Assembly: GCF_029892045.1 (NCBI RefSeq)
Contig: NZ_CP120368.1
Coordinates: 308,001-372,000, forward strand
DNA length: 64,000 nucleotides
Source: Sinorhizobium numidicum
Lineage (GTDB): Bacteria; Pseudomonadota; Alphaproteobacteria; Rhizobiales; Rhizobiaceae
Direction: 5' to 3'
Shown: positions 18,807 through 28,835 of the stretch, piece after piece
How positions within the stretch are numbered: the first letter of the stretch is position 1
How the letters are laid out: the number at the start of each line of letters is the position of its first letter
Notes under the pieces: model-generated
Told to the model about the DNA's origin: nothing
Database searches by the model: none
Seen by the model: the letters and a program-made list of their open reading frames with translations, nothing else
Made by a program: the position numbers and the translations under genes

Positions 18807-19928
18807 ATGGCTGCCATCGAAATCGACGCGGTTCGCAAAATATATACCGGCGGCGTAGAGGCGGTGAGATCCGTTTCGATCGATATCGACGACGGAGAAT
18901 TCATCGTGCTCGTCGGGCCGTCCGGCTGCGGCAAATCAACGCTCCTGCGCATGGTCGCGGGGTTGGAAACGATCAGCGCCGGCACCGTCTCGATCGGCGG
19001 TCGCGTCGTCAATGCCGTCGAACCGGCCGAACGCGACATCGCCATGGTCTTCCAGAATTATGCGCTCTATCCGCACATGACCGTCTATGAAAACCTCGCC
19101 TATGGTTTGAAGAACCGGAAGACGCCGAAGGCCGAGATCGAAGCGCGCGTCGCGGAAGCTGCGCGCATGCTGGAGATCGGAGCCTATCTCGACCGCAAGC
19201 CGCGCGCTCTCTCGGGCGGCCAGCGCCAGCGTGTCGCCATGGGGCGCGCGATTGTCCGTAAGCCCGCCGCCTTTCTCTTCGATGAGCCTCTGTCGAACCT
19301 CGACGCCAAGCTGCGGGTTTCCATGCGCGGCGAGATCAAGCGGCTGCAGAAGCGCCTCGGCACCACCTCTCTCTATGTCACCCACGATCAGCTCGAAGCG
19401 ATGACACTCGCCGATCGGCTGGTCGTGCTGAACGGCGGCCGGATCGAGCAGATCGGCCGGCCGCTCGATGTCTATCACGCCCCCGCCTCGACCTTTGTCG
19501 CAAGCTTCATCGGCTCGCCCGCAATGAACCTCGTCAAAGGCGTTCTCGAAGGTGGGCGCCTGCATGTCGGCACGCATATGATCGATCTCGACTATCCGGC
19601 GCCGGCGGAAGGGCCGGTGACGGTGGGGCTGCGGGCAGAGGATTTTCGCCTCGCTGCCGTTGGCGAAGAGGCATTGCTGTTTCGGGTCGACTATGTGGAG
19701 GAACTGGGCGCGCAGCGGCTGGTCCACGGCATGCTCGAGGATCAACCGCTGACCATCGCACTGGCGCCGGAAGTGCCGCTGTCGGATGAGCTTGCCATCA
19801 CGATTGCGACCGATCGTCTGCACTTCTTCTCGACGGACACGGGAAAGAGACTGTACCGGCAAAGCGGGTCGGCGGTGAAGCCGGCCGTTTCGCGCCTCGA
19901 AGGAACGCATCTCGAGCCGACCTCGTGA
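18807..19928 (+). CDS. ugpC: sn-Glycerol-3-phosphate ABC transporter ATPase UgpC
   Basis: A 373-residue MalK/UgpC-type ATPase. Walker [10 protein letters not shown], the Q-loop [13 protein letters not shown], signature [14 protein letters not shown], Walker [16 protein letters not shown] and the H-loop [10 protein letters not shown] are intact. The C-terminal third is a TOBE-type regulatory domain. The ATG at 18807 lies directly behind the ugpE stop; the longer frame from 18750 is inside ugpE. Confidence 0.95.
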   Translation: MAAIEIDAVRKIYTGGVEAVRSVSIDIDDGEFIVLVGPSGCGKSTLLRMVAGLETISAGTVSIGGRVVNAVEPAERDIAMVFQNYALYPHMTVYENLAYGLKNRKTPKAEIEARVAEAARMLEIGAYLDRKPRALSGGQRQRVAMGRAIVRKPAAFLFDEPLSNLDAKLRVSMRGEIKRLQKRLGTTSLYVTHDQLEAMTLADRLVVLNGGRIEQIGRPLDVYHAPASTFVASFIGSPAMNLVKGVLEGGRLHVGTHMIDLDYPAPAEGPVTVGLRAEDFRLAAVGEEALLFRVDYVEELGAQRLVHGMLEDQPLTIALAPEVPLSDELAITIATDRLHFFSTDTGKRLYRQSGSAVKPAVSRLEGTHLEPTS

Positions 19929-20132
19929 TCGAAGCGCGCAATTTGAGGGGACGACGGCGCTTCGGATTGCTGGCAGCCGGCTGCGCCGCGCCCGGACGCA
20001 ATGGTCTCCCTGCTCCTTGCCTAAGTGCGTCGCGCATTCTACATGTTGCGGACTTTTCTGCCGCGGCGCACCTCTCGAACGAATTTCGATTTAAGGGGTT
20101 ATGTGGCTGAATATCCAATCAGGAATGAAAAG

Positions 20133-21092
20133 ATGGCAAGTATCGTCAATGTCGGGGTCCAGATGGACCATGTGTCGGGCATCACCATTGCGGGCGACTC
20201 GACCTTTGCCATGAGTCTCGAGGCGCAGGCCCGCGGCTATCGCCTGTTCCACTACACGCCCGACAAGCTCTCGCTGCGCGACGGCAAGGTCTATGCGACC
20301 GTGCAGCAGATGACGCTCCGCGACGTCAAGGGCGATCACTTCACCCTTAACGAGCCGCAGCGGGTCGATCTTTCGACCATGGATGTCATCCTGCTTCGCC
20401 AGGATCCGCCCTTCGACATGGCCTATATAACCTCGACGCATCTGCTCGAGCGCCTGCATCCGAAGACGCTTGTCGTCAACGATCCCGCTTGGGTCAGGAA
20501 CTCGCCCGAGAAGATTTTCGTCACCGAATTTCCCGACCTGATGCCGAGGACGTTGATCACCCGCGACGCAAACGAGATCGCGCGCTTCCGCCAAGAAATG
20601 GGCGACATCATCCTGAAGCCCCTCTACGGTAATGGCGGTGCGGGCGTGTTCCATTCCTCGCGCGACGACCGTAATCTTTCCTCGCTCTTGGAAATGTTCA
20701 GCCAGATGTTTCGCGAGCCCTTCATCGCGCAGGAATACCTGCCGGCGGTCAGAAAAGGCGACAAGCGCATCCTGCTCGTCGACGGCGAGCCGGTTGGCGC
20801 CATCAATCGCGTTCCCGCCGAACATGACTCGCGCTCCAACATGCATGTAGGCGGGCGTGCGGAGGCGACCGAACTTACCGCACGGGAGCGGGAAATCTGC
20901 GCCCGCATCGGCCCGGCATTGAAGACGCGTGGCTTCCTTTTCGTCGGCATCGACGTGATCGGCGACTACATGACGGAGATTAACGTCACCTCGCCGACGG
21001 GCATCCGCGAGGTCAAGAGGTTTGGCGGCGCCGATGTCGCGAGCCTCCTCTGGGATGCTATCGAAAAGAAGCGCGTCGAGCCCTCGTCCTGA
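20133..21092 (+). CDS. gshB: Glutathione synthetase
   Basis: A 319-residue ATP-grasp enzyme joining gamma-glutamylcysteine and glycine. Typical parts are [24 protein letters not shown] at the start, [54 protein letters not shown] and [14 protein letters not shown] at the end. The start MASIVNVG at 20133 has AGGA nine bases upstream; a 36-codon upstream extension lacks support. The 204 bases between ugpC and gshB contain no recognisable gene. Confidence 0.96.
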   Translation: MASIVNVGVQMDHVSGITIAGDSTFAMSLEAQARGYRLFHYTPDKLSLRDGKVYATVQQMTLRDVKGDHFTLNEPQRVDLSTMDVILLRQDPPFDMAYITSTHLLERLHPKTLVVNDPAWVRNSPEKIFVTEFPDLMPRTLITRDANEIARFRQEMGDIILKPLYGNGGAGVFHSSRDDRNLSSLLEMFSQMFREPFIAQEYLPAVRKGDKRILLVDGEPVGAINRVPAEHDSRSNMHVGGRAEATELTAREREICARIGPALKTRGFLFVGIDVIGDYMTEINVTSPTGIREVKRFGGADVASLLWDAIEKKRVEPSS

Positions 21093-21239
21093 GGCAGGAG
21101 GTCGTCTCTTCTTTGAGGCGGCATACCTGTTTGTTCTATTATTGTTCTTGTTTTTAAGCGTGAACCGTGCAAGATTTGCCGCTGCAACCGGCGGCGGTTG
21201 TGGCGGTCCGTCAGCGATCCGCCGGCACAAGGGGGCATC

Positions 21240-22772
21240 ATGGTCGCGCGCGTCAGTACGGTTGCGTTTCAGGGTATAGAGGGCGTGCCGGTCGACGTGC
21301 AGGTGATGGTCGCGCCGGGAAAGGTCGGCATGCAGATCGTCGGCCTGCCGGATAAGGCGGTCGCCGAAAGCCGCGAGCGCGTGCAGGCGGCACTCCATGC
21401 ATCGGGCCTGGCGCTGCCGGCAAAGCGGGTCACGGTCAATCTCGCGCCCGCCGATCTGCCGAAGGAGGGCAGCCATTTCGATCTCGCCATCGCGCTTGGG
21501 CTGATGGCAGCGCTCGGCGCTATCCCGGCAGATGCGCTCTCCGGCTATGTGGTCATCGGCGAGCTCAATCTCGACGGCACGATCGCCGCAGTCGCCGGCG
21601 CGCTCCCGGCGGCGATCGGCGCCAACGCGCTCGGCAAGGGGCTGATCTGCCCGGCTGAGAGCGGCTCGGAGGCGGCCTAGGCCGGGTCGGAGATCGATAT
21701 ATTGGCGCCGCGCAGCCTAATCGCCATCGCCAATCATTTTCGCGGCACCCAGGTGTTGTCACGTCCCGAACCGGCTGTCCGGGCGGCGGCAGCCAACCTG
21801 CCGGATCTCGCCGATATCAAGGGCCAGGAAAGCGCCAAGCGGGCGCTGGAAGTCGCGGCGGCTGGCAATCACAATCTCCTGATGGTCGGCCCGCCCGGTT
21901 CCGGCAAATCGATGCTCGCCGCGCGCCTGCCCTCCATTCTGCCGCCGCTGTCGCCGGCCGAACTTCTAGAAGTCTCGATGATCCATTCCATCGCCGGACA
22001 GCTGGCGGGCGGCAAGCTCTCCGACCGGCGGCCGTTCCGCGCGCCGCATCATTCCGCGACCATGGCGGCGTTGATCGGCGGCGGCCTGCGAGCCAAACCC
22101 GGCGAGGCGTCGCTCGCCCATCACGGCGTTCTGTTCCTTGACGAGTTTCCGGAATTTCCGCCGCAGGTGCTCGATGCGCTGCGTCAACCGCTCGAGACCT
22201 CGGAATGCGTCATAGCGCGCGCCAACCACCGTGTCAGCTATCCGGCGGCGATCCAACTCGTCGCCGCGATGAATCCCTGCCGCTGCGGCATGGCCGGAGA
22301 ACCCGGGCGCACCTGCGCGCGCGGGCCCCGTTGCATGACCGACTATCAGGCGCGGATTTCCGGACCTTTGATGGACCGCATCGATATCCGGATCGACGTC
22401 CCGGCCGTCAGCGCCGCCGACTTGATCCGCCCGGTCGCGGCCGAGCCGAGCGCCGCGGTTGCCAAGCGTGTCGCCCGCGCCCGGGCGCTGCAGGCGGACC
22501 GCTTTGCCAGCCGCGGCCATCCGGAACTGACGAGCAACGCCCGCTGTTCGACGGCGATGATCGAGAAGATCGCCGAGCCCGATGCGTCTGGCTTGCAGCT
22601 CCTGAGAGATGCGGCGGAAAAGCTCAAGTTTTCAGCGCGCGGCTACCATCGCGTCTTGAAACTCGCCCGCACGCTTGCAGACCTCGATGAGGCGCCGACG
22701 GTCGGCCGTATTCATCTCGCCGAAGCGATTTCCTACCGCATCGCCGGAGAACGCCTGCCCGCTGCGGCATAG
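21240..22772 (+). pseudogene. comM: comM (YifB, Mg-chelatase-like AAA+ protein) interrupted by an amber codon
   Basis: One continuous frame of 511 codons is interrupted by a single TAG at 21678-21680. The upstream part (146 residues from MVARVSTVAFQG) holds the N-terminal lon-protease-like domain; the downstream part resumes in the same frame with the AAA+ core: VGPPGSGKSMLAARLPSILPP (Walker A), FLDEFPEF (Walker B), MNPCRCG, and the C-terminal Mg_chelatase_C. The codon lies in ...SEAA-TAG-AGSEIDIL..., where homologues as I recall have Trp (TGG), so one G-to-A change explains it. No frameshift or deletion is involved. A TTG at 21702 could restart the second half. ComM acts as a branch-migration helicase in natural transformation. 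It could also be a base-calling error. Confidence 0.85.
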
Positions 22773-22875
22773 GGTTTTCCGCCCGTGAGAACTCGGACGA
22801 GGGGCAAAGCCTTGCGGCGGCCCTGCGTCTGCAAAGCGGTGCGGCGCTGTGATATGGTGCCGCAGCGAGGTGGTC

Positions 22876-23355
22876 ATGACAAAAGAACCGGCCAGCAGAC
22901 GGACGGACTCCGCATCACGGATCGTCAAGGCCTCGCCGCCAACCGTCTATCAGGCGCTGCTCGATCCCGAGGCGGTGGCCAAATGGCTGCCGCCCGAGGG
23001 TATGAAAGGTGAGATCTACAGGTTCGAGCCGTGGGAAGGCGGGGCCTATCGCATGGCACTTGTCTATGAGGAGCCGGACCATCGGACACCCGGGAAAACC
23101 AGCGGGCACGCCGATCTTGTCGCGGGGCGCTTCGTGCAGTTGATCCCGGACGAACGCGTCGTGCAGCAGGCGGAATTCGAATCCGATGATCCCGCATTTG
23201 CCGGTACGATGACCATTATCTGGGCACTTGAGCCCGCTTCGGATGGGACATTGGTGACGGTGATCTGCGAGAACGTGCCCCCTGGCATTTCGCGGCAGGA
23301 CCACGAGGCAGCTTTGAGCTCGACACTCGCAAATCTCGCTACCTTCACCGAATGA
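22876..23355 (+). CDS. SRPBCC (AHSA1-like) family protein
   Basis: A 159-residue START-like domain protein: RIVKASPPTVYQALLDPEAVAKWLPPEGM at the N-terminus, a beta-rich centre (YRFEPWEGGAYRMALVY), TMTIIWALEPASDGTLVTVI, and a C-terminal amphipathic helix. This is the activator-of-Hsp90-ATPase/SRPBCC fold that binds hydrophobic ligands; the ligand is unknown. The start at 22876 follows CGAGGTGG. A second, different member of the family is in the ECF42 cluster at 60929. Confidence 0.82.
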   Translation: MTKEPASRRTDSASRIVKASPPTVYQALLDPEAVAKWLPPEGMKGEIYRFEPWEGGAYRMALVYEEPDHRTPGKTSGHADLVAGRFVQLIPDERVVQQAEFESDDPAFAGTMTIIWALEPASDGTLVTVICENVPPGISRQDHEAALSSTLANLATFTE

Positions 23356-23802
23356 CAGCGGAGGCGGTTGGCTACCAGCCGCCGCTATCTCGCGTCATTT
23401 CTCGGCTTGACCCGATTGGCGCCCGCTGTCCTCTCCGTCGTCGTCCTCGGGGTCGAGCCGAGGCTCCATTCACAAGCGAAATCCGGCGCCAGGAGCTCGT
23501 AAGATCGCGGGAACGCATGCTTGCGCGCGGATCCTCGGGTCGGGCCGAGAATGATGACGGAGAGAGAAATGCTCTCGGCTATTTCGCAATGTCCGTATAA
23601 GCGGCGAACTGATCTCGACGCGGTTTATCGACGATTGAAAACCAGTTTAGAGCGGAATGAGAAAAAGTGTGTACGGCTTTCCGCCCGCATCCCGTTCTAA
23701 AGTATTGGAATCGGTCATACTTAGGGGTTGATTTGATGCAACGATTTTGGCGATCCACATGGACTCGCACGTTCCCTCTGCGCCTGCGGCAAGAACGAAA
23801 AA
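23356..23802. other. Intergenic region downstream of the SRPBCC gene
   Basis: Apart from the RIME-type repeat within it, I find no coding region with a ribosome binding site or known product. Open frames here are short and follow from high GC content. Confidence 0.5.
23649..23698. repeat. RIME-type repeat, copy 2
   Basis: AGAGCGGAATGAG...CCCGTTCT with the internal AAAGTGTGTACGGCTTTCC, same orientation as the copy at 15435. The tail (GGAATCGGTCATAC) continues to about 23720 but lacks the ATGATTTTGG inverted repeat. Confidence 0.8.
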
Positions 23803-23818
23803 GGCGCCTCGAAGCGCC
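23803..23818 (-). terminator. Rho-independent terminator downstream of cysK
   Basis: GGCGC (23803-23807) pairs with GCGCC (23814-23818); read on the minus strand the stem is followed by five Ts (23798-23802). It lies about 120 bases past the cysK stop, beyond the ABC-type repeat. Confidence 0.65.
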
Positions 23819-23845
23819 CTTTGTTGTCATCGGAACAGGTCTTGG

Positions 23846-23944
23846 AGTGCCGTGCGTCCTTTCAGACGCACAAACATCGCTGTAACGCTTTGAATCACTG
23901 CATGGCTCTGTCCTTAAACCGGTTCCGACTAAGGAATCATGCAG
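23846..23944. repeat. ABC-type intergenic repeat, copy 2, running into cysK
   Basis: Inverted relative to the copy at 11828. It shows the GTGCGTCC-TTTC-AGACGCAC hairpin, then CGCTGTAACG, then CTGCATG...CCTTAAACCGG with a decayed palindrome, ending CATGCAG at 23939-23944. The cysK stop codon (23937-23939) lies inside its terminal CATGCAG. Confidence 0.8.
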
Positions 23945-24917
23945 TGGCCTGGGCCCCTAGCCCTTCGAAGAGCACCGTCGAAAGATAACGCTCGGCAAAC
24001 GAAGGAATGATGACGACGATGTTTTTGCCGGCATTTTCCTCGCGCTGGCCAATCTCGATCGCTGCTTTCAGTGCGGCTCCGGCGGAAATGCCGACCGGAA
24101 CGCCTTCAAGCCTAGCGATAAGGCGCGCAGCCTCCACGGCCTCACCGCTGTTGACCGTCACGACCTCGTCATAGATCGTCGTGTCGAGGATCGCCGGCGC
24201 GAAGCCGGCGCCGATGCCCTGAATCTTGTGCGGGCCAGGGGTGCCGCCAGAGAGAACCGGCGATTCCTCGGGCTCTACAGCGATGACCCTGATCGACGGC
24301 TTGCGTGATTTGAGCACCTGGCCGGCACCGGTGATCGTGCCGCCCGTGCCGATGCCGGAGACGAGGATATCGACGCTTCCGTCGGTGTCGTTCCAGATCT
24401 CCTCGGCCGTCGTCCTGCGATGAATTTCGGGATTGGCTGGATTTTCGAACTGTTGCGGGATGATCGCGTCCGGCAATGTTTCGACCAATTCCTGCGCCTT
24501 GGCGATCGCTCCTTTCATGCCCTTGGCGCCCTCCGTCAGCACCAGTTCGGCGCCAAGCAGCGCGAGCATCTTGCGCCGCTCGACCGACATCGTCTCCGGC
24601 ATGGTGAGGATCAGCCTGTAGCCTTTGGCGGCCGCGACGAAGGCGAGAGCAATGCCGGTATTGCCGGAGGTCGGTTCGATGAGCGTGGTGCGGCCGGGGG
24701 CGATTTTGCCCTGCGCCTCGAGCGACTCGATCATGGCGACACCGATGCGGTCCTTGACCGAACCGATCGGATTGAAGAATTCGAGTTTGGCGAGAAGATT
24801 TGCCTTCACGCCCTTCTCTTTGGCGAGCTTGTCCAGCCGCACGATGGGCGTGTCGCCGATCGTTTCGGTGATCGAGGAAAAGATGCGGCCGCGGCCGGGC
24901 TTGCGCGCTTCAGACAT
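23937..24917 (-). CDS. cysK: Cysteine synthase A (O-acetylserine sulfhydrylase)
   Basis: A 326-residue PLP enzyme making cysteine from O-acetylserine and sulfide. The PLP lysine is in [14 protein letters not shown], the substrate loop is [13 protein letters not shown], and the phosphate-binding glycine loop is [14 protein letters not shown]. The start at 24917 has GGGAG; the frame continues 28 codons upstream with no ribosome binding site. The last codons and the stop overlap the end of an ABC-type repeat, so the C-terminal tail (ATA) may be repeat-derived. Confidence 0.95.
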   Translation of the reverse strand: MSEARKPGRGRIFSSITETIGDTPIVRLDKLAKEKGVKANLLAKLEFFNPIGSVKDRIGVAMIESLEAQGKIAPGRTTLIEPTSGNTGIALAFVAAAKGYRLILTMPETMSVERRKMLALLGAELVLTEGAKGMKGAIAKAQELVETLPDAIIPQQFENPANPEIHRRTTAEEIWNDTDGSVDILVSGIGTGGTITGAGQVLKSRKPSIRVIAVEPEESPVLSGGTPGPHKIQGIGAGFAPAILDTTIYDEVVTVNSGEAVEAARLIARLEGVPVGISAGAALKAAIEIGQREENAGKNIVVIIPSFAERYLSTVLFEGLGAQATA

Positions 24918-25053
24918 TTCGATGCTCCCTTCATCTGAAATCGTTGCCGCGAGAATAGGCACAATGACCAGCCGCTTCCAGAGCGGTATGGTCGCGGACA
25001 TAGGCCGCTGGAGGAAAAAACGGTTGTAGAACCGTTACTTGGGAAATCTTTTT

Positions 25054-25671
25054 TCAAGTCGCGCGTGTGGCGATATAGACGGCCGTTCCAGCAAGGATTC
25101 CGGCTGCAGCGCGGTTCAATGCCTTGAGCGTTGTCGGCCGCTTCAGCAGTGTCCGCGCGCGCGCCGCAAGCAGCATGTAAGGCAGGAGCACCGCAAGGAG
25201 CACGAGAGAGGTCGCCGCGAGCAGCAGGCCGTATTCCTCGGCGCCGATCGCCGTAAGATCGATCAGCGTCGGCACCAGCGCGATATAAAACAGCATCGTC
25301 TTTGGATTGCCGAGGGTCACCATCAGACCCGAGAGGAAGGACATGGCCGCACTTGCCGATTTTCGTGCCTGAATGTCCTGTGGAAGCAGGCCGGCACTCC
25401 AGAGCTTCCAGGCGATATAACTGAGATAGAGCGCGCCGGCGATCTTCACGACCAGAAAAGCGGTCGTGAAGGTTTGCGCGATGAAGGCAAGCCCGAGCAC
25501 CACCGCCGTCAGATAGAGCATGTCCCCGAGGATCAGACCGAGGCCCATGAAAAAGGTCTCGCGAAAACCGGACCCGAGCGCCCGCGCCACGATCGCCGTG
25601 ATGCCGGGACCTGGAATGACCGCGGCGATGAAGAGGGCGCCGCTATAGGCGATAAGGGCTGCAAGCGTCAT
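25054..25671 (-). CDS. LysE/RhtB family exporter (first of a divergent pair)
   Basis: A 205-residue membrane protein with about six hydrophobic segments and the family start motif AAVIPGPGITAIVARALGSGFRE. LysE/RhtB proteins export amino acids or derivatives. The ATG at 25671 follows GGGGAG. It lies head-to-head with another LysE-type gene at 25849, sharing a 177-base promoter region. Its proximity to cysK suggests, but does not show, a cysteine-pathway substrate such as O-acetylserine. Confidence 0.88.
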   Translation of the reverse strand: MTLAALIAYSGALFIAAVIPGPGITAIVARALGSGFRETFFMGLGLILGDMLYLTAVVLGLAFIAQTFTTAFLVVKIAGALYLSYIAWKLWSAGLLPQDIQARKSASAAMSFLSGLMVTLGNPKTMLFYIALVPTLIDLTAIGAEEYGLLLAATSLVLLAVLLPYMLLAARARTLLKRPTTLKALNRAAAGILAGTAVYIATRAT

Positions 25672-25848
25672 GACGTATCTCCCCTGACATCAAAATCATG
25701 TCTACCCCATCGCCCCGCGGAAATCCAAGCGGATGGCAGCGAAAATGTTCGCGGTGAAATTGTGCGGGTGACAACATCGGCATTGCCGGGTGCAAAGGAA
25801 AAATACACTTTCCTGGCAGGAGCAATTCCGCTGCTATGGGACCGCATC

Positions 25849-26481
25849 ATGCCTGAAACACACAGTCTCCTGGCCTTCGCCCTGATTGCGCTCGGCATGG
25901 TGCTGACGCCCGGACCGAACATGATCTATCTGATCTCCCGTTCAATCTGTCAGGGCCCCGCAGCCGGTCTGATCTCGCTTTGCGGTGTCGCACTCGGTTT
26001 CGTTTTCTATATGGTTTTTGCGGCCCTCGGCATTACCGCCCTGCTTTTGGCGGTTCCCTTCGCCTATGACGCGCTGCGCTTTGCCGGTGCTCTTTATTTG
26101 GTTTATCTCGCCTGGCAAGCCGTCAGGCCGGGTGGGCGCTCGCCTTTCCAGGTGCGCGACCTGCCCAAGGACGGGCCGCGCAAGCTCTTCGCGATGGGGC
26201 TCATTACCAACCTGCTCAACCCGAAGGTGGCCGTTCTCTATTTTTCCTTATTGCCGCAGTTCATTCATCCCGAGGCGGGAAACGTGCTCCTGCAATCGCT
26301 CGTTTTCGGCAGCGTGCAGATCATGATCAGCATCACCGTCAACGCCTTGATCGCGGTGACGGCCGGGGCGATCGCTGCCTTCCTCGCCGGCCGGCCCATC
26401 TTCATGCTGGCGCAGCGTTGGCTGATGAGTACCGTCCTTGTCGGCCTCGCCGTCAGCATGGCCGCCGAGGCTCGTCGCTAG
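25849..26481 (+). CDS. LysE/RhtB family exporter (second of a divergent pair)
   Basis: A 210-residue membrane protein: FALIALGMVLTPGPNMIYLISRSICQGPAAGL is the conserved N-terminal signature, followed by GVALGFVFYMVFAALG and NLLNPKVAVLYFSLLPQF. The ATG at 25849 is chosen as the first methionine of the conserved part; the long upstream frame is antisense to the other LysE gene. No strong ribosome binding site is seen. The two LysE proteins differ clearly in sequence, so this is not a recent duplication. Confidence 0.88.
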   Translation: MPETHSLLAFALIALGMVLTPGPNMIYLISRSICQGPAAGLISLCGVALGFVFYMVFAALGITALLLAVPFAYDALRFAGALYLVYLAWQAVRPGGRSPFQVRDLPKDGPRKLFAMGLITNLLNPKVAVLYFSLLPQFIHPEAGNVLLQSLVFGSVQIMISITVNALIAVTAGAIAAFLAGRPIFMLAQRWLMSTVLVGLAVSMAAEARR

Positions 26482-26488
26482 AACGGGC

Positions 26489-26794
26489 TTACTCGAACAC
26501 GGGGCGCATGAAGCTGCGCTCGTAGCTGACGATGCAATGCGTCTCCTCGGCGAAGGCGAAGGCCGCCCGGCATTCGGGATCCGCGGCCATCTTTTCGCGA
26601 TAGGCCTCATAGGCGGCCAACGAGGGAAAACTGAAGAGGGCTAGCGCGATGTTGTTCGCGCCCTCGTGCGGCATGAAATAGCCGTGATGGCTTCCGCCGA
26701 GCCGGTTGACCAGAGGAATCCAGAGTCTCGCGTATTGCTCGAATTCCGCGGGCTTGTAGGGGTCGATGACGTATTTCAGATAGCAGGTGATCAC
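26489..26794 (-). CDS. NIPSNAP family protein
   Basis: A 101-residue ferredoxin-like protein: ITCYLKYVIDPYKPAEFEQYARLWIPLVNRLGGSHHGYFMPHEG is the typical NIPSNAP/EthD-like start. Its ATG overlaps the stop of the upstream transporter gene by four bases (ATGA), so both are translated from one leftward message. The function of bacterial NIPSNAP proteins is not known. Confidence 0.85.
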   Translation of the reverse strand: MITCYLKYVIDPYKPAEFEQYARLWIPLVNRLGGSHHGYFMPHEGANNIALALFSFPSLAAYEAYREKMAADPECRAAFAFAEETHCIVSYERSFMRPVFE

Positions 26795-27705
26795 GAAGCG
26801 CTCCCTTCGGTTTCACGCTTGATAGGCGAAATCGATCGAAGGCTCCAGCCGAGATTCATACCGGCGGCAGCCAGCAGGATGGCGGCTGAGCCGGCGATCT
26901 GTACCGGCTGCAGTTCATGGCCGAAGGCGAGGCGGTCGACCAGGATCGCGGCGATCGGATAGATGAAGGAGAGGGCGCCCGTTATATGCGTCGGCAGCTT
27001 CTGGATCGCCCCATAGAGCAGGATGTACATGATTCCGGTGTGAAGCACGCCGACGGTGATCAAAAGGGTCCACTGCAAGCCGCTCTCAGGCAGCGGCGTG
27101 GCGAGTGCGAAGGGCGCCAGCATGACGGCTCCGGTGATCACTTGGATCAGAGCGATCAGATGCGGCGGGGTGCCCATGAGAAGCTTGGTGATGAGAGCGG
27201 CGACGGCATAAAAAAAGGCTGCCCCGAGGGAAAGCGCGACGCCGGCGAGATAGTGGCCGGGCTCGAAGCCGCCGGCCGGCTTGGCGGCGACAATCGCCAT
27301 CATGCCGGCGAAAGAGACCGAAAGCCAGAAGAGCTTGGTAATAGTGATCCGGTCGCCTAGGAAGACTGCGCCTAGACCAAGAAGCATGAAGGGCTGTGTA
27401 TTGTAGACCATCGTCGCGATCGAGATCGAAGCGCGCGAATAGGCCGCAAAGAGCAGCAGCCAGTTGACGACGATCGCCACGCCGCCGAGCGCGGAAAGGA
27501 CGATTATCCTTCCCCGAAGGTGGCGCAGGTCGATGAGACCGTACATCGCTGCGAGGACGGCGAGGGTCACGGCCCCGAACACGCAGCGCCAGAAGACGAC
27601 ACCCGCCACCGGTTGCCCGGACATCAGCACGAACCAGCCGATCGTTCCCGAGATCAGCATCGCGGCGCTCATCTCGATGCTTCCGCGTCTTGTCTCATTA
27701 TCCAT
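26791..27705 (-). CDS. DMT superfamily (EamA) transporter, AsnC-linked
   Basis: A 304-residue transporter with ten hydrophobic segments in two EamA repeats (GWFVLMSGQPVAGVVFWRCVFG and FFYAVAALITKLL... mark the two halves). The start at 27705 is favoured over 27714 because the AGGAAGG motif would abut the latter. It is divergent from an Lrp/AsnC regulator, a usual arrangement for amino-acid exporters under control of their neighbour, and it is coupled to the NIPSNAP gene. Confidence 0.88.
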   Translation of the reverse strand: MDNETRRGSIEMSAAMLISGTIGWFVLMSGQPVAGVVFWRCVFGAVTLAVLAAMYGLIDLRHLRGRIIVLSALGGVAIVVNWLLLFAAYSRASISIATMVYNTQPFMLLGLGAVFLGDRITITKLFWLSVSFAGMMAIVAAKPAGGFEPGHYLAGVALSLGAAFFYAVAALITKLLMGTPPHLIALIQVITGAVMLAPFALATPLPESGLQWTLLITVGVLHTGIMYILLYGAIQKLPTHITGALSFIYPIAAILVDRLAFGHELQPVQIAGSAAILLAAAGMNLGWSLRSISPIKRETEGSAS

Positions 27706-27826
27706 CGCCGTCATCCTTCCTGAGTTGTTGGAAGAATAATCGGATAGTTTCCGGCATGATATGGATTATGAGAGGAGTTTGCGGTATGTTACCTAATTAT
27801 GGAAGGCACTTTGGCGTTTATGACTT

Positions 27827-28276
27827 ATGGGGTTGTTGGTGCTTGACGAAGTGGATCGCCGGATTTTGGAGATTCTCGCGGTTAACGCGAGAGTGTCTCT
27901 GAAGGAACTCGCGCTGGAAGCGGGACTCTCCTCGCCAAGCGCCGCCGAGAGGTTGCGCAAGCTGGAAGAGCGCGGCGTGATCAACGGATTTACCGTCTCG
28001 GTAAATCCTGCCCGGCTGGGCTATCCGCTGCAGGCGGTCGTCCGCGTCCGGCCGATGCCGGGCATGCTGCACATCGTCGAAAGGCTTATCCAGGAGACGC
28101 CAGAGATCGTCGAGTGTGACAAGATCACGGGCGACGACTGCTTTGTGGCCAGGCTCCTGGTCCGTGACATGGAGGAGCTAGACACGATCCTCGACCGCAT
28201 TGCCGAAAAGGCGCAGACCAATACTTCGATCGTCAAATCAACGCCGGTGAAGCGCCGCCTGCCGCCGCTTACTTAG
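27827..28276 (+). CDS. Lrp/AsnC family transcriptional regulator
   Basis: A 149-residue regulator: N-terminal winged HTH ([47 protein letters not shown]) and a C-terminal RAM ligand-binding domain ([21 protein letters not shown]...[17 protein letters not shown]). The start is uncertain: the ATG at 27827 has no good ribosome binding site, while a GTG at 27839 has GGGG seven bases upstream. It probably controls the divergent transporter/NIPSNAP pair. Its last eight bases overlap the end of dut on the other strand. Confidence 0.92.
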   Translation: MGLLVLDEVDRRILEILAVNARVSLKELALEAGLSSPSAAERLRKLEERGVINGFTVSVNPARLGYPLQAVVRVRPMPGMLHIVERLIQETPEIVECDKITGDDCFVARLLVRDMEELDTILDRIAEKAQTNTSIVKSTPVKRRLPPLT

Positions 28277-28745
28277 AACCGGTCGAGCCGAAGCCACCCG
28301 CTCCGCGCGCCGTCGCCGTTGCGCTGTCCGATTCGCGGATGGTGGCTTGCGTCACCGGCATAATGATCATCTGGGCAATGCGCATGCCGCGTTCGACGAT
28401 GAAATCCTGCTCTCCGAGATTGACGAGCAGAACCTTCACCTCGCCGCGATAATCGCTGTCGATGGTTCCCGGCGTGTTGAGGCAGGTGATGCCATGCTTG
28501 AAAGCGAGGCCGGAGCGAGGCCGCACCTGACCCTCGTAGCCGGCCGGAATTTCGAAGATGAAACCGGTAGGCACCAGCATACGGCCGCCTGGCTTAATCA
28601 CAATCGGTTCGTCCGCCGGCACGGCAGCACGCAAATCCATGCCGGCGGCACCCGACGTCTCATAGGCCGGCAGATCGAGATCCTGCGCATGCGGCAGGCG
28701 GACAAGCGTGAGGGCAGGGCGATTTTCAGAGGCGTGCATGGTCAT
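28269..28745 (-). CDS. dut: dUTP diphosphatase
   Basis: A 158-residue trimeric dUTPase removing dUTP and supplying dUMP. Motifs are in order: AGMDLRAA (1), [10 protein letters not shown] (2), [15 protein letters not shown] (3), RGMRIAQMI (4), and the flexible C-terminal [10 protein letters not shown] (5). The start could be 28745 (MTMHASEN) or 28739; I list the longer form. It is convergent with the AsnC gene and divergent from prfC. Confidence 0.94.
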   Translation of the reverse strand: MTMHASENRPALTLVRLPHAQDLDLPAYETSGAAGMDLRAAVPADEPIVIKPGGRMLVPTGFIFEIPAGYEGQVRPRSGLAFKHGITCLNTPGTIDSDYRGEVKVLLVNLGEQDFIVERGMRIAQMIIMPVTQATIRESDSATATARGAGGFGSTGSK

Positions 28746-28835
28746 TACGTCATAAGCATCGTCGGCTTTGCCGCAGTCAATTGCATATTGGGTTCCGAGC
28801 CTGTAAAGACGCCGCAACTCACAGGATACTCGAAT

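Noticed and set aside
19929..20132. Possible small gene or leader between ugpC and gshB
   Set aside because: Frames are short and lack ribosome binding sites; no hairpin with a T-run is seen.
23352..23600. 82-codon frame after the SRPBCC gene
   Set aside because: Starts within the stop region of the upstream gene, is Arg-rich and has no homologue that I recognise.
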